Assembly (NCBI GenBank): GCA_900112785.1
Contig: FONB01000018.1
Coordinates: forward strand, 1 to 64,000
Direction of reading: 5' to 3'
DNA: 64,000 nt
From: Phytobacter palmae
GTDB taxonomy: Bacteria; Pseudomonadota; Gammaproteobacteria; Enterobacterales; Enterobacteriaceae
The notes beneath the pieces are model-generated. The model had not been told where the DNA came from. It ran no database searches and worked only from the letters and a program-made list of their open reading frames with translations. Position 1 is the first letter of the stretch. Each line of letters opens with the position of its first letter. Positions 10,713 to 20,598 of the stretch are shown piece by piece. The position numbers and the translations under genes are program-made.

Positions 10713-12080
10713 ATGATCAGCGTATTCGATATTTTTAAAATCGGTATTGGTCCTTCCAGCTCTCACACCGTTGGGCCAATGAAAGCCGGTAAGCAGTTCA
10801 CGGACGACCTGATCGCACGCGACATGCTGCAAAATGTCACCCGCATTGTGGTTGACGTTTACGGTTCCCTCTCACTGACCGGGAAAGGTCACCATACGGA
10901 TATCGCCATCATTATGGGGCTGGCGGGAAACCTGCCGGACACGGTGGATATCGACGCCATTCCTGAGTTTATTCAGGACGTTAATACCCACGGACGGTTG
11001 CTGCTGGCAAACGGCGCCCATGAAGTGGAATTCCCGGTCGATAAATGCATGAATTTCCATGCTGATAATTTATCGCTGCATGAAAACGGGATGCGTATTA
11101 CCGCCCTGAAGGGTGAAAAAGTTCTCTATAGCCAGACTTATTACTCCATCGGCGGCGGTTTTATTGTTGATGAAGCCCACTTTGGCCAGAGCAATAACGC
11201 CCCTGTCGCCGTGCCTTATCCGTACAAATCTGCTGCGGATCTACAGCAACACTGCCGTGAAAGCGGACTCTCCCTTTCCGGCCTGATGATGCAAAACGAG
11301 CTGGCGCTGCACAGTAAGGCTGAGCTGGAGGCGCATCTTTCCGCCGTATGGGACGTCATGCGCAGTGGAATCGAACGCGGTATCACCACCGAAGGCGTAC
11401 TGTCAGGCAAACTGCGCGTTCCGCGCCGGGCGGCGGCATTGCGACGTCTGCTGGTAAGCAGCGATAAAACCACCAGCGACCCGATGGCGGTGGTCGACTG
11501 GATTAACATGTTCGCGCTTGCCGTCAATGAAGAAAACGCGGCGGGCGGTCGTGTGGTGACGGCCCCGACCAACGGCGCCTGCGGTATTGTGCCAGCAGTG
11601 CTGGCCTACTACGACAAGTTTATCCGTGAGGTCAACGCTAACTCGCTGGCACGCTATCTGCTCACTGCCAGTGCTATTGGCTCGCTTTATAAAATGAATG
11701 CCTCAATTTCCGGTGCGGAAGTGGGTTGCCAGGGTGAAGTCGGCGTCGCCTGCTCTATGGCCGCCGCCGGGCTGGCTGAACTTCTCGGTGGAAGTCCGGC
11801 CCAGGTGTGTATTGCCGCAGAAATCGGCATGGAGCATAACCTTGGACTGACCTGCGATCCGGTAGCCGGACAGGTGCAGGTACCCTGTATTGAGCGCAAC
11901 GCCATCGCCTCGGTAAAAGCGGTAAACGCCGCGCGGATGGCCCTGCGCCGGACCAGCGAGCCACGTGTTTGCCTGGATAAAGTTATCGAGACAATGTACG
12001 AAACGGGTAAAGATATGAATGCTAAATACCGCGAAACCTCTCGTGGTGGTCTGGCGATGAAAATCGTGGCCTGCGATTAA
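10713..12080 (+). CDS. sdaB: L-serine dehydratase 2 SdaB
   Basis: A 455-residue iron-sulfur L-serine deaminase converting L-serine to pyruvate and ammonia. The N-terminal domain starts with the family signature [16 protein letters not shown]. The catalytic C-terminal domain carries the [4Fe-4S] cysteine segments [24 protein letters not shown] and LTCDPVAG. The context with sdaC shows a serine import and degradation unit. A strong terminator follows the stop. Confidence 0.95.
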   Translation: MISVFDIFKIGIGPSSSHTVGPMKAGKQFTDDLIARDMLQNVTRIVVDVYGSLSLTGKGHHTDIAIIMGLAGNLPDTVDIDAIPEFIQDVNTHGRLLLANGAHEVEFPVDKCMNFHADNLSLHENGMRITALKGEKVLYSQTYYSIGGGFIVDEAHFGQSNNAPVAVPYPYKSAADLQQHCRESGLSLSGLMMQNELALHSKAELEAHLSAVWDVMRSGIERGITTEGVLSGKLRVPRRAAALRRLLVSSDKTTSDPMAVVDWINMFALAVNEENAAGGRVVTAPTNGACGIVPAVLAYYDKFIREVNANSLARYLLTASAIGSLYKMNASISGAEVGCQGEVGVACSMAAAGLAELLGGSPAQVCIAAEIGMEHNLGLTCDPVAGQVQVPCIERNAIASVKAVNAARMALRRTSEPRVCLDKVIETMYETGKDMNAKYRETSRGGLAMKIVACD

Positions 12081-12086
12081 TCATCC

Positions 12087-12113
12087 GACGCCTCGTTTTG
12101 CGAGGCGTCTTCC
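12087..12113 (+). terminator. Terminator after sdaB
   Basis: Perfect nine-base stem GACGCCTCG/CGAGGCGTC with loop TTTTG then TTCCC; T-tract short. Confidence 0.65.
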
Positions 12114-12190
12114 CGAATCCTCTGCTACGGATAGTCTCCCGCCCCCGTCAATGTTACCCTGTGCGCCTGTATCAGGGCCTGGAGGGAACG

Positions 12191-12946
12191 GTGGCTATCC
12201 ATCTGCTTATTGTTGACGCACTCAACCTTATTCGACGTATTCACGCGGTTCAGGGTTCGCCCTGCGTCACCACCTGCCAGCACGCACTGGATCAGCTCAT
12301 TCTCCACAGCCAGCCCACCCATGCAGTCGCCGTGTTTGACGATGAGGCTCGCAACCAGGGCTGGCGACACCAGATGCTGCCCGATTACAAAGCCGGCAGG
12401 CCTCCGATGCCGGAAACGCTGCATAATGAGATGCCGGACCTGCGTGCTGCGTTTGCGCAGCGCGGCGTACAAAGCTGGGTGTCGCCGGGCAACGAGGCTG
12501 ACGATCTGGCCGCCACGCTCGCCTGTAAAGTGGCGGTGGCAGGACATCAGGCCACTATTGTCTCGACGGATAAAGGCTATTGCCAGCTTCTGGAGCCTGG
12601 CATCCGTATTCGCGACTATTTTCAAAAGCGCTGGCTGGACGCCCCTTTTATCGCCAGCGAGTTCGGCGTTTCCCCCCGGCAACTCCCCGACTACTGGGGC
12701 CTTGCGGGCATCAGTAGTTCAAAAATACCCGGGGTCGCAGGGATTGGCCCGAAAAGTGCGGCGCAATTGCTGACCGACTTTCAGGATCTGGAGGGCATTT
12801 ATGCCCGTCTGGACGAGGTGCCGGAGAAATGGCGCAAGAAGCTTGCTGAGCATAAAGAGATGGCCTTTGTGAGCCGCGATATCTCACGCCTGCAAACGGA
12901 TATTCATATTGACGGTAACTTGCAGCAACTGCGTCTTTCCCGATAA
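12191..12946 (+). CDS. xni: Flap endonuclease Xni (ExoIX)
   Basis: A 251-residue member of the 5'-3' exonuclease/flap endonuclease family, homologous to the DNA polymerase I nuclease domain. The start is a GTG at 12191 with GGAGGGA upstream; the frame is open 31 codons further but homologues begin [18 protein letters not shown]. Metal-site motifs [12 protein letters not shown] and [10 protein letters not shown] are visible, followed by the DNA-binding helix-hairpin-helix ([19 protein letters not shown]). In E. coli the fucose operon follows; here rlmM follows in convergent orientation after 113 bases. Confidence 0.93.
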   Translation: MAIHLLIVDALNLIRRIHAVQGSPCVTTCQHALDQLILHSQPTHAVAVFDDEARNQGWRHQMLPDYKAGRPPMPETLHNEMPDLRAAFAQRGVQSWVSPGNEADDLAATLACKVAVAGHQATIVSTDKGYCQLLEPGIRIRDYFQKRWLDAPFIASEFGVSPRQLPDYWGLAGISSSKIPGVAGIGPKSAAQLLTDFQDLEGIYARLDEVPEKWRKKLAEHKEMAFVSRDISRLQTDIHIDGNLQQLRLSR

Positions 12947-13059
12947 CCACCGCTATCCGACAATGTTAATTGAAAAAAAGATCGCGCCGGCATGTAGCCT
13001 GTAAAAGCGGGCGAGCGAGCAAACTGACCTGCGAGGCAGGTCAGTCAGACGGCAAAGTC

Positions 13060-14160
13060 TTAGCGCTCGTCGCGACGGCCACCCACCGCTGCCCACCAGC
13101 GACGGACGTGGACCGTCACTTCTTCGCGGTCATGGTAAAGCTGGCGCGCCTGAATCTCAGCATTGATGCCATGCTCTTTCAGTTGTTCCTGAATATACGC
13201 CAGGTTCTGCGACACCTCTTCATAACGCTTTTTCATCGGCAGCTTGAGGTTGAAAATGGTCTCCCGGCACCAGCCATTAACCAGCCACTGCGCCATCAAC
13301 GCGGCGACTTTGGCCGGTTTTTCGACCATATCGCAGACCATCCATGAAATGTTGTTACGGTTCGGACGATAGCGGAAGCCATCTTCGCGCAGCCAGGTTA
13401 CCTGCCCGGTATCCATCAGGCTTTGTGCCATCGGGCCATTATCAACCGAGAAAACCCACATGTTGCGTTTCACCAGTTGATAGGTCCAGCCGCCAGGGCA
13501 GGCCCCCAGATCCACCGCGTACATACCATTCGCCAGGCGCTCATCCCACTCATCGGCCGGGATAAACACATGGAATGCCTCTTCCAGTTTCAGCGTTGAG
13601 CGGCTCGGCGCATCAGCAGGAAACTTAAGACGCGGAATGCCCATATAAAACGGTGAATTATTGGTGGTGTAAGAGTAACCGGTATAGCAGCAGCCTGGCG
13701 CGATGAAGAAGACATGCACCACCGGGCGCTTCGGCGTCTCGTAGTTGACCAGAATGCCCGCCTCACGCAGCGCCGCACGCAGCGGCACGGTGAACTTGCG
13801 GCAGAACTTCATCAGCTCTTTGCTTTCGTTGGTATCTGCCACTTCAACGCGCAAATCACCGCCTTTTTCCACGACACCCTGCAACATACCCACGATCGGA
13901 GTGATGCGATCTTCCGGCGGCAGATTCTGTAATAGCTCGCCCACCACGAACATCTGACGAGCGAAGATCAGCGAACTGAACGGCAGTTCGCGCGCCAGCT
14001 TGTCCGCGTCATCTGGTTGATAACATTCAAAAATGACGTAACCCGCGTTCTCTTTGACACGGGCAAAGCCAAACACCTCACGGCGCCCGGCTTTGTCGGT
14101 AATCTCTGCGGCACACTCTTTTTCGAAACCAGGGCGGCACAGTAAAACAACTTTATTCAT
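13060..14160 (-). CDS. rlmM: 23S rRNA (cytidine-2498-2'-O) methyltransferase RlmM
   Basis: A 366-residue methyltransferase that 2'-O-methylates C2498 of 23S rRNA. The N-terminal half is a THUMP-like RNA-binding domain. The SAM-binding motif [14 protein letters not shown] is followed by the catalytic region [11 protein letters not shown] with the downstream lysine KLPMKKRY, as in 2'-O Rossmann enzymes. The start at 14160 ([13 protein letters not shown]) is used; two extra upstream codons are open. It overlaps the ygdD stop by 8 bases, so the two are cotranscribed. Confidence 0.95.
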   Translation of the reverse strand: MNKVVLLCRPGFEKECAAEITDKAGRREVFGFARVKENAGYVIFECYQPDDADKLARELPFSSLIFARQMFVVGELLQNLPPEDRITPIVGMLQGVVEKGGDLRVEVADTNESKELMKFCRKFTVPLRAALREAGILVNYETPKRPVVHVFFIAPGCCYTGYSYTTNNSPFYMGIPRLKFPADAPSRSTLKLEEAFHVFIPADEWDERLANGMYAVDLGACPGGWTYQLVKRNMWVFSVDNGPMAQSLMDTGQVTWLREDGFRYRPNRNNISWMVCDMVEKPAKVAALMAQWLVNGWCRETIFNLKLPMKKRYEEVSQNLAYIQEQLKEHGINAEIQARQLYHDREEVTVHVRRWWAAVGGRRDER

Positions 14161-14548
14161 GAACAACGCCCTTACGTTTCAGACGGATTGCACCAATAAA
14201 CATTAACACCCACCCAGCCAGAAAGCAGACGCCGCCAACAGGGGTGACAAACGCCCACAGACGCAGATGCGAAAGCGCCAGGCAATACAGACTGCCGCTA
14301 AATAACACCGTGCCCAGGGCCAGAAAGACACTACTCCAGTAAAACCAGATGCTGATACGACGCTGCATCGCCACCGCAAGCCCCAGAACCGCCAGCGTAT
14401 GGAATGCCTGATAGTTAAGGCCGGTCTGGATCCAGCCCATCTCAACAACACCCATCGATTTACTTAAAACATGTGCGCCGAATGCTCCCAGCGCGACATA
14501 AACAAAACCGCTTACAGCGGCGAAAATCAACATGAAACGGCTGGTCAT
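14153..14548 (-). CDS. ygdD: YgdD family inner-membrane protein (DUF423)
   Basis: A 131-residue hydrophobic protein with four predicted membrane segments, DUF423 family, function unknown. Conserved features are FGAHVLS near the first loop and [11 protein letters not shown] before the second helix. Its 3' end overlaps the rlmM start. It lies directly downstream of gcvA on the same strand, 38 bases away, as in E. coli. Confidence 0.93.
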   Translation of the reverse strand: MTSRFMLIFAAVSGFVYVALGAFGAHVLSKSMGVVEMGWIQTGLNYQAFHTLAVLGLAVAMQRRISIWFYWSSVFLALGTVLFSGSLYCLALSHLRLWAFVTPVGGVCFLAGWVLMFIGAIRLKRKGVVHE

Positions 14549-14586
14549 GTGCGTACCCTAAAGTCATGCGCTTACCGCGCGTACAA

Positions 14587-15501
14587 TTATTGTTCGTAGC
14601 GGAAACGGAATTTTTCCTGCTCGCTTGCCGCTTTTGCCAGGATCCACTGTCGAAAGGCGGCTATTTTACCCAGTTCTGCCTGGCTGTCATGACAAACCAG
14701 ATAAAACGCGTTCTTACTGACCAGAACATCATTAAATGGGCAGACCAGACGGCCTGCTTCAATTTCGGACTGCGCCATCACATTGTTGGCCAGTGCGATC
14801 CCCTGTCCATGGATTGCTGCCTGTAGCACCATCGCGCTATGGCTAAAAATAGGTCCCTGCTGAACGTTAAGATTAAGACCCAATTGCCGCGTATAAGTTT
14901 GCCAGTCCCGACGAGACGCATCATGCAACAGTGTGTGTTGCGCCAGATCCGCCGGCGTTTTCAATGGTTTATCGCCGGTTAATAATAACGGTGAACAGAC
15001 CGGCAACAGATATTCCGCGTACAATTTTTCGACACGCAGTCCCGGCCAGTTGCCGCGACCGTAAAAAATGGCCACGTCAACATCATCCGCCAGTTTGTCT
15101 TCCTGGCGATCTACAGCCTGGATTCGAACGTCGATTCCCGGATAAGCTGAATTAAAGCTAGAGAGGCGGGGTACCATCCATTGAATGGCGAAACTGGGCA
15201 GTAAACTGACCGTCAGCGCCCCCTTAGCACTGCGGGCCTGGAGTTTACGCGTAGCTTCGGTCAGTTGGGAAAATATCTCTTTAATATCCTGAAAATAACT
15301 CTGCCCTTCCTCGGTTAATAGCAGAGAACGATTACGCCGGCGAAATAATTTGAGGCCCAGAAAATCCTCGAGAGACTTGATTTGGTGGCTTACTGCGGCC
15401 TGCGTCACAAATAGCTCATCTGCCGCGCGAGTAAAACTTAAATGGCGCGCTGCAGCATCAAAAACACGTAATGCATTAAGGGGTGGTAATCGCTTGGACA
15501 T
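14587..15501 (-). CDS. gcvA: Glycine cleavage system regulator GcvA (LysR family)
   Basis: A 304-residue LysR-type regulator that activates the gcvTHP operon with glycine and represses it with purines, and activates gcvB. The N-terminal winged helix-turn-helix spans SFTRAADELFVTQAAVSHQIKSLE (residues ~22-45). The C-terminal effector domain ends FRFRYEQ as in E. coli. It is one residue shorter than the E. coli protein. Divergent from the sRNA gcvB, with a 128-bp shared control region. Confidence 0.95.
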   Translation of the reverse strand: MSKRLPPLNALRVFDAAARHLSFTRAADELFVTQAAVSHQIKSLEDFLGLKLFRRRNRSLLLTEEGQSYFQDIKEIFSQLTEATRKLQARSAKGALTVSLLPSFAIQWMVPRLSSFNSAYPGIDVRIQAVDRQEDKLADDVDVAIFYGRGNWPGLRVEKLYAEYLLPVCSPLLLTGDKPLKTPADLAQHTLLHDASRRDWQTYTRQLGLNLNVQQGPIFSHSAMVLQAAIHGQGIALANNVMAQSEIEAGRLVCPFNDVLVSKNAFYLVCHDSQAELGKIAAFRQWILAKAASEQEKFRFRYEQ

Positions 15502-15594
15502 GGTTATCAGGCTTTGATGTTAATGCGTTTTAACAAACAGGAAACAACATGTAACCTATTAGTTTTTTTTATCTGAGCCATTATAATTTGTCCG

Positions 15595-15629
15595 TTGAGC
15601 TTCTACCAGCAAATACCTATAGTGGCGGC
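15595..15629 (+). promoter_or_regulatory. gcvB promoter
   Basis: -35 TTGAGC (15595-15600), 17-bp spacer, -10 TATAGT (15618-15623), seven bases before the recognised RNA start at 15630. GcvA is known to activate this promoter in E. coli; a GcvA site between 15501 and 15595 was not delineated. Confidence 0.75.
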
Positions 15630-15836
15630 ACTTCCTGAGCCGGAACGAGAAGCTTTTTTTGGAATGCGTGTTCTGAAGGGCTTTTGGCTTACGGTTGTGA
15701 TGTTGTGTTGTTGTGTTTGCAATTGGTCTGCAATTCAGGCCACGGTAGCGAGACTACCCTTTTTCACTTCCTGTACATTTACCCTGTCTGTCCATAGTGA
15801 TTAATGTAGCACCGCAAGATTGCGGTGCTTTTTTTT
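15630..15836 (+). ncRNA. gcvB: GcvB small RNA
   Basis: About 207 nt starting ACTTCCTGAGCCGGAACG and ending in the terminator GCACCGCAAGATTGCGGTGC followed by eight T. The central GU-rich R1 seed region (around 15693-15720, TGTGATGTTGTGTTGTTGTG) is intact; this pairs with CA-rich sites in many amino-acid and peptide transporter mRNAs with Hfq. Location between gcvA and ygdI is the same as in E. coli. Internal differences from the E. coli sequence are confined mostly to the first stem-loop. Confidence 0.95.
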
Positions 15837-15851
15837 GCCCGAAAAACGGCG

Positions 15852-16082
15852 TTATTTTTTCTCCAGCGCAACCATCTCTTTCACATCGCTACGGTTGATT
15901 TGCTGTTCGTTGCCGTTGGCATCTTTGTACGAAATCATACCGGTTTGGTCGTCAGTTTTCGGTTTCCCGTCGGAGACAATCGTACGCCCGTCATTGGTAT
16001 GTAAGGCGTAGTTAGGACCGGAACAGGCGCTCAGTGCAAAAGTAAATAAACAGGCAGAAATAATTGCAGCAGTCTTTTTCAT
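15852..16082 (-). CDS. ygdI: Small lipoprotein YgdI (DUF903)
   Basis: A 76-residue lipoprotein. The signal peptide MKKTAAIISACLFTFALSAC ends in an LSAC lipobox, with the lipidated cysteine at residue 20. The mature part is a DUF903 LSm-like fold, with the family motif TNDGRTIVSDGKPKTD. The paralogue ygdR is at 44146 in this window. Function unknown. It is convergent with gcvB and divergent from csdA. Confidence 0.92.
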   Translation of the reverse strand: MKKTAAIISACLFTFALSACSGPNYALHTNDGRTIVSDGKPKTDDQTGMISYKDANGNEQQINRSDVKEMVALEKK

Positions 16083-16274
16083 CTTCTTCTCCTCATAGCA
16101 ATTAATGCTAAATAAACCTCAATAACTGACAGGCTTAAACATCCATCTAACACTAATTAGCATAACCTGCTTACAGAAGGTTGCCTGGACAAACAGACAA
16201 TTCCGATGGTTATCAACCTCCTTGCTCCGGGAAGAAATTTGCGCGACGATCAACTGATTGATACGAGGAATACC

Positions 16275-17480
16275 ATGAACGCTTTCAACCCGGCGCAGTT
16301 TCGCGCCCAGTTTCCCGCGCTCGCTGATGCCGGTATTTATCTGGACAGCGCCGCCACGGCGTTAAAACCACAGGCGGTCATCGATGCAACGCAGCAGTTT
16401 TATAGCCTGAGCGCTGGCAACGTACATCGCAGTCAGTTTGCCGAAGCGCAAAAACTGACAGCACGTTACGAATCCGCCCGCGATCAGGTGGCGACGCTGC
16501 TCAATGCCCCGTCGGGCAAGAACATCGTCTGGACGCGCGGCACCACCGAAGCCATCAATATGGTGGCGCAAAGCTATGCTCGCCCTCGTCTGAATGCCGG
16601 GGATGAGATCATCGTCAGCGAAGCCGAGCATCATGCCAATCTGGTACCGTGGCTGATGGTGGCAGAACAGACCGGTGCACGCGTGGTCAAGCTACCGCTG
16701 GGCGCGGACAACCTGCCGGAAATTAGTCAGTTACCTCAACTTATTACCCCACGCAGTCGCATTCTCGCTCTGGGGCAGATGTCGAACGTCACCGGCGGCT
16801 GCCCAAACCTGGAGCAGGCTATCGCCATTGCTCACGAGACAGGGATGGTCGTGATGGTGGATGGCGCACAGGGCGTCGTGCACTTCCCGGCAGACGTTCA
16901 GCGTCTGGACATCGACTTTTATGCCTTTTCTGGACATAAGCTGTATGGTCCAACCGGCATCGGTGTGCTTTACGGTAAATCACATCTGCTGGATGCTATG
17001 TCACCATGGTTAGGCGGCGGCAAAATGATAACCGCAGTGACATTTGATGGTTTTCAGACGCAGCCAGTCCCGCACAAATTTGAGGCCGGTACGCCAAATG
17101 TAGCCGGGGTGATTGGCCTCGGCGCGGCGCTGGAGTGGCTTAGCGGTGTTGATATCGCCCAGGCAGAAAGCTACAGCCGTGGACTGGCGACGCTTGCGGA
17201 AGACGCGCTTGCGAAACGGGCGGGGTTTCGCTCTTTTCGCTGTCAGGATTCCAGCCTGCTGGCCTTCGATTTTAAAGGCATACACCACAGTGATATGGTC
17301 ACTTTGCTGGCGGGTTATGGCATTGCCCTGCGGGCCGGCCAGCATTGCGCGCAGCCACTGCTGGCCGCACTTGGGGTAAAAGGGACGCTTCGCGCCTCTT
17401 TTGCACCTTATAATACTCAGCATGATGTGGACGCGCTGGTTGACGCCGTTGACCGCGCCTTAGATTTACTGGTGGATTGA
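16275..17480 (+). CDS. csdA: Cysteine desulfurase/sulfinate desulfinase CsdA
   Basis: A 401-residue class V aminotransferase-fold PLP enzyme that removes sulfur from cysteine (and sulfinate from cysteine sulfinate). The PLP lysine is Lys222 in [10 protein letters not shown] and the persulfide-carrying cysteine is Cys358 in RAGQHCAQ. The ATG at 16275 with GAGGAA upstream matches homologues; the frame is open 23 codons further. The stop overlaps the csdE start (TGATG), so the two are coupled. It passes sulfur to CsdE and to TcdA (CsdL), encoded next door. Confidence 0.95.
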   Translation: MNAFNPAQFRAQFPALADAGIYLDSAATALKPQAVIDATQQFYSLSAGNVHRSQFAEAQKLTARYESARDQVATLLNAPSGKNIVWTRGTTEAINMVAQSYARPRLNAGDEIIVSEAEHHANLVPWLMVAEQTGARVVKLPLGADNLPEISQLPQLITPRSRILALGQMSNVTGGCPNLEQAIAIAHETGMVVMVDGAQGVVHFPADVQRLDIDFYAFSGHKLYGPTGIGVLYGKSHLLDAMSPWLGGGKMITAVTFDGFQTQPVPHKFEAGTPNVAGVIGLGAALEWLSGVDIAQAESYSRGLATLAEDALAKRAGFRSFRCQDSSLLAFDFKGIHHSDMVTLLAGYGIALRAGQHCAQPLLAALGVKGTLRASFAPYNTQHDVDALVDAVDRALDLLVD

Positions 17481-17929
17481 TGATTAACGCCGTATTTGCC
17501 GGGCATCCCTTTGGTCACACCATTACCGAAGAGACGCTACGTCAGACATTTCTTCCCCTTAAACAGTGGGAAGATAAATACCGACAGCTCATTTTACTGG
17601 GCAAACAGCTACCCTCGCTTTCCGACGAACTCAAAGCGCAGGCGCGCGAAATCGCAGGCTGTGAAAACCGCGTCTGGCTGGGATGTACATCAGCAGAAAA
17701 CGGCACGCTGCACTTTTTTGGCGACAGCGAAGGTCGGATCGTTCGCGGTATGTTGGCTGTGCTGCTGACCGCCATTGAAGATAAACTGCCGCAGGCATTG
17801 CTGGCAGGCGATCCGCTGGCGCTCTTTGACGAACTGGGATTACGCTCAGAACTGAGCGCTTCACGTAATCAGGGGCTGGCGGCTCTGTCGGCCGCCGTGC
17901 AGGATGCCGCACGTCAGGCGCTTGCCTGA
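17480..17929 (+). CDS. csdE: Sulfur acceptor protein CsdE
   Basis: A 149-residue SufE-family sulfur acceptor that takes persulfide from CsdA. The acceptor cysteine is Cys61 in [12 protein letters not shown]. Translation starts at the ATG overlapping the csdA stop. It is slightly longer than the 147-residue E. coli protein. Its 3' end overlaps the convergent tcdA by 16 bases. Confidence 0.95.
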   Translation: MINAVFAGHPFGHTITEETLRQTFLPLKQWEDKYRQLILLGKQLPSLSDELKAQAREIAGCENRVWLGCTSAENGTLHFFGDSEGRIVRGMLAVLLTAIEDKLPQALLAGDPLALFDELGLRSELSASRNQGLAALSAAVQDAARQALA

Positions 17930-18726
17930 CGCTCCGCTTTGGCCATCATTTTTTTCAGTGCATGAGACACCGCCACAAAACCAAAGGTGGCGGTCACCAT
18001 GGTCGCCGCACCAAAACCTGAAGCACAATCCATCCGTTTCGGCCCTTCTGCCGTGCTCTTCATGGCACATACAGAACCATCTGCCTGCGGGTAAACCAGC
18101 GCTTCGGTGGAAAAAACACAATCCACGCCCAGTTTGCCTTTACTGTTTTTGACCACGCCAAAATCGCTTTTGAGGCGCTCGCGCAGTTTCGCTGCCAGCG
18201 GATCCTGAATGGTCTTCGCCAGATCGGCCACCTGGATTTGCGTTGGATCGATCTGCCCGCCCGCACCACCTGTTGTCACCAGCGGAATTTTATTGCGGCG
18301 ACAGTACGCAATCAGCGCCGCTTTTGGCCGCACGCTGTCAATGGCATCAATAACATAGCTGAATCCCTGATTCAGAAGCTCAGCGGCGTTCTCGCCGGTA
18401 AGGAAATCATCCACTACCGTCACCCGGCACTCCGGGTTGATCAGTGAAATACGCTGTGCCATTACTTCCGCTTTCGCCAGACCGACATTGTCGCGCAGGG
18501 CATGAATTTGCCGGTTGGTATTGGTCACGCAGACATCATCCATATCGATCAATGTAATAGCGCCAATTCCCGTTCGCGCCAGCGCTTCAGCAACCCATGA
18601 ACCGACCCCGCCGATGCCAACGACGCAGATATGCGAATCGGCAAACAGTTGCAGCGCTTTTTCACCGTATAAACGCGCCGTGCCGCCAAAACGCTGACGC
18701 CAGGCATCGCTGATTACCACAGACAT
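17914..18726 (-). CDS. tcdA: tRNA threonylcarbamoyladenosine dehydratase TcdA
   Basis: A 270-residue E1-like enzyme (CsdL/YgdL) that uses ATP to cyclise t6A37 of tRNAs to ct6A. The nucleotide-binding motif [19 protein letters not shown] is near residues 37-55, followed by [15 protein letters not shown]. The C-terminus has a hydrophobic segment ([21 protein letters not shown]) typical of the family. It works with the CsdA-CsdE sulfur relay encoded convergently. Confidence 0.95.
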   Translation of the reverse strand: MSVVISDAWRQRFGGTARLYGEKALQLFADSHICVVGIGGVGSWVAEALARTGIGAITLIDMDDVCVTNTNRQIHALRDNVGLAKAEVMAQRISLINPECRVTVVDDFLTGENAAELLNQGFSYVIDAIDSVRPKAALIAYCRRNKIPLVTTGGAGGQIDPTQIQVADLAKTIQDPLAAKLRERLKSDFGVVKNSKGKLGVDCVFSTEALVYPQADGSVCAMKSTAEGPKRMDCASGFGAATMVTATFGFVAVSHALKKMMAKAERQASA

Positions 18727-18738
18727 AAGACCTCAGAT

Positions 18739-18767
18739 GTAAAAAGGGTGAGGTTTATCCCTCACCC
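18739..18767 (-). terminator. Terminator downstream of mltA
   Basis: On the minus strand, GGGTGAGG/CCTCACCC with a six-base loop is followed by TTTTT, just before tcdA. It lies about 190 bases past the mltA stop. The 18780-18957 stretch between has only a REP-like CCGGAT/ATCCGG inverted repeat (about 18811-18839) and no gene. Confidence 0.7.
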
Positions 18768-18957
18768 CTGATATTGCTGACAACCCCTGGAGCGCTGAAA
18801 TTATGACAGACCGGATAAGACCGTCGCACCGCCATCCGGGAACCCGACGCTTACCCGGGCGATACCCTTCCATAAATTCAGTGTGGCTTTGTCAAAAATC
18901 TGCAGAGTGAGATAGTCCTCACCCATATCCTTAAAAACAAACTTTAGCGTATCACAA

Positions 18958-20055
18958 TCAGCCGCTAAAGACGTTACCCGCCCCCGGCGCGGTTTTCAGC
19001 ACCCATACGCGCCCGTAATGGTTGTACCACCCGGCGCGGTGCCCGGCATCCGGGCCAATACCCTGATAAATATCGAAGTGCTGGCCCTTGATTGCGCCAC
19101 CAACATCCAGCGCCACCATCAGCCGTAACTCATACTGACCGGTAAATTTACCATTTGCATCAAGCAGCGGTACTTCTGCCAGCAGCGTGGTGCCCGCCGG
19201 GATAATGCTGCGGTCAGATGCTACGGATGCGCGACCAATCAGCGGTACCGCACTCGCGCCTTTCACCGGTGCGTAGGATTGCGGTTTAAAGAAGACAAAT
19301 GACGGATTTTCTTCCAGTAATGCGCGTACTTCTGCTTCACTGTGGGTTTCACCCCAGTGGCGAATAGCCTGCATCGACATATCTTCTTTTTTGTACTCTC
19401 CCCGGTCGATCAGCACCTTACCGATACTGCGATAGGGATGGCCGTTTTTGCCCGCATAGCTAAAGAAGTTAAGCGGGCTGCCGTCGCCAAAATCAATATA
19501 GCCACTACCCTGAACATCCATGATGAAGTTATCCATCAGCGAATTGCTATAAGCCAGCACGTAGCTGTCGCTCAATGCGCCCGCGTAAATCTCGGCGCGG
19601 GAAGGCAGACGCCCTCGTTTGGGCGGCATGCGGTAAATCGGATACTGGAACTCACCCTGACGGGTATGGCGAGCCTGCACAACCGGCGTGTAATAGCCGG
19701 TGAACTGGACGTTACCGTAGTTATCCGCCCCTTCCATCTGCCAGGCATCAATACCGTACTGGCGCATCGTACGGGTATCGCCTCCCGAACGCAGCCATTG
19801 CTGTACCGCATTATAGACGTTGCTCTGTCCTGAATAGAGGCGTGGAGAAGCGGTGCGGATTTGATTCACCTGCTCGGCGAAGTCGCCCGCGTTAATCGGT
19901 GCGCCAGTCGCATCAGGCTGGTTTACCAGAGAGAAAGGCTGGGAGAATTTCCCGTCCTTATATTGTTGACCGCGATCGGTCGGCTTTGAAGTACAGGCGG
20001 CGAGAAGTGTTGCCATTGCGCCTGCGAGTAGATATTTTGCCCAACGTCCTTTCAT
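18958..20055 (-). CDS. mltA: Membrane-bound lytic murein transglycosylase A MltA
   Basis: A 365-residue outer-membrane lipoprotein that cleaves the MurNAc-GlcNAc bond of peptidoglycan with 1,6-anhydro product formation. The signal peptide ends in LLAAC, with Cys at about residue 20. The MltA core contains MQGADNYGN-type and PPKRGRLPSRAEIYAGAL segments. The catalytic 3D-like region MVALDVGGAIKGQHFDIYQGIG holds the conserved aspartates. The start MKGRWAKYL at 20055 is chosen over three upstream codons. Confidence 0.95.
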   Translation of the reverse strand: MKGRWAKYLLAGAMATLLAACTSKPTDRGQQYKDGKFSQPFSLVNQPDATGAPINAGDFAEQVNQIRTASPRLYSGQSNVYNAVQQWLRSGGDTRTMRQYGIDAWQMEGADNYGNVQFTGYYTPVVQARHTRQGEFQYPIYRMPPKRGRLPSRAEIYAGALSDSYVLAYSNSLMDNFIMDVQGSGYIDFGDGSPLNFFSYAGKNGHPYRSIGKVLIDRGEYKKEDMSMQAIRHWGETHSEAEVRALLEENPSFVFFKPQSYAPVKGASAVPLIGRASVASDRSIIPAGTTLLAEVPLLDANGKFTGQYELRLMVALDVGGAIKGQHFDIYQGIGPDAGHRAGWYNHYGRVWVLKTAPGAGNVFSG

Positions 20056-20218
20056 TTCTCTCATCTTCTGGTTAATCCGGAGCGTGATGAAGATAACAAA
20101 CCGCCCCTGCTAATGAAATGCGATTGCGCAACCTGACGCAAATGCAGTACAAAAAACAGCCTTATCGTACTGTTTTTATACAAATGTCACGCTAAAACGC
20201 CATTCCGTTAAAAAAGGG

Positions 20219-20252
20219 TTGCATCATAATGTTAGCGGAGTATAGTGCGCAT
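20219..20252 (+). promoter_or_regulatory. Promoter of the initiator tRNA operon
   Basis: -35 TTGCAT (20219-20224), 16-bp spacer, -10 TATAGT (20241-20246) followed by a GC-rich discriminator GCGC, a pattern typical of stringently controlled stable-RNA promoters. It lies just before the first tRNA. Confidence 0.7.
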
Positions 20253-20259
20253 CCACGGA

Positions 20260-20336
<77 letters not shown>

Positions 20337-20380
20337 ATTAAAATCAGAAGCAAACCTACTCGATGAAGAGAAAAGACGGA

Positions 20381-20457
<77 letters not shown>

Positions 20458-20466
20458 ATACATGAG

Positions 20467-20496
20467 ACACCCTGACGGGTGTTTTTTTGTTTTTAT
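20467..20496 (+). terminator. Terminator of the tRNA operon
   Basis: ACACCC-TGAC-GGGTGT followed by TTTTTTGTTTTT directly after the second tRNA. Confidence 0.85.
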
Positions 20497-20598
20497 TCTC
20501 CACCCTTCATGTGTGCCATTACCAGCTGACCTTATTCACCCCAGTCACGTACTGCTGTACGCTCCCGGGGATTCATTGCGTTGCCGCCCGAATAAAGA

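Noticed and set aside
10032..10832. 266-codon minus-strand frame over sdaC and the sdaB start
   Set aside because: Antisense to a recognised transporter; composition (many His, Asn, Arg) is that of a shadow frame.
18811..18839. REP-like repeat after mltA
   Set aside because: CCGGAT/ATCCGG arms are short and the loop is long; not enough to call a separate REP element, only mentioned in the terminator entry.
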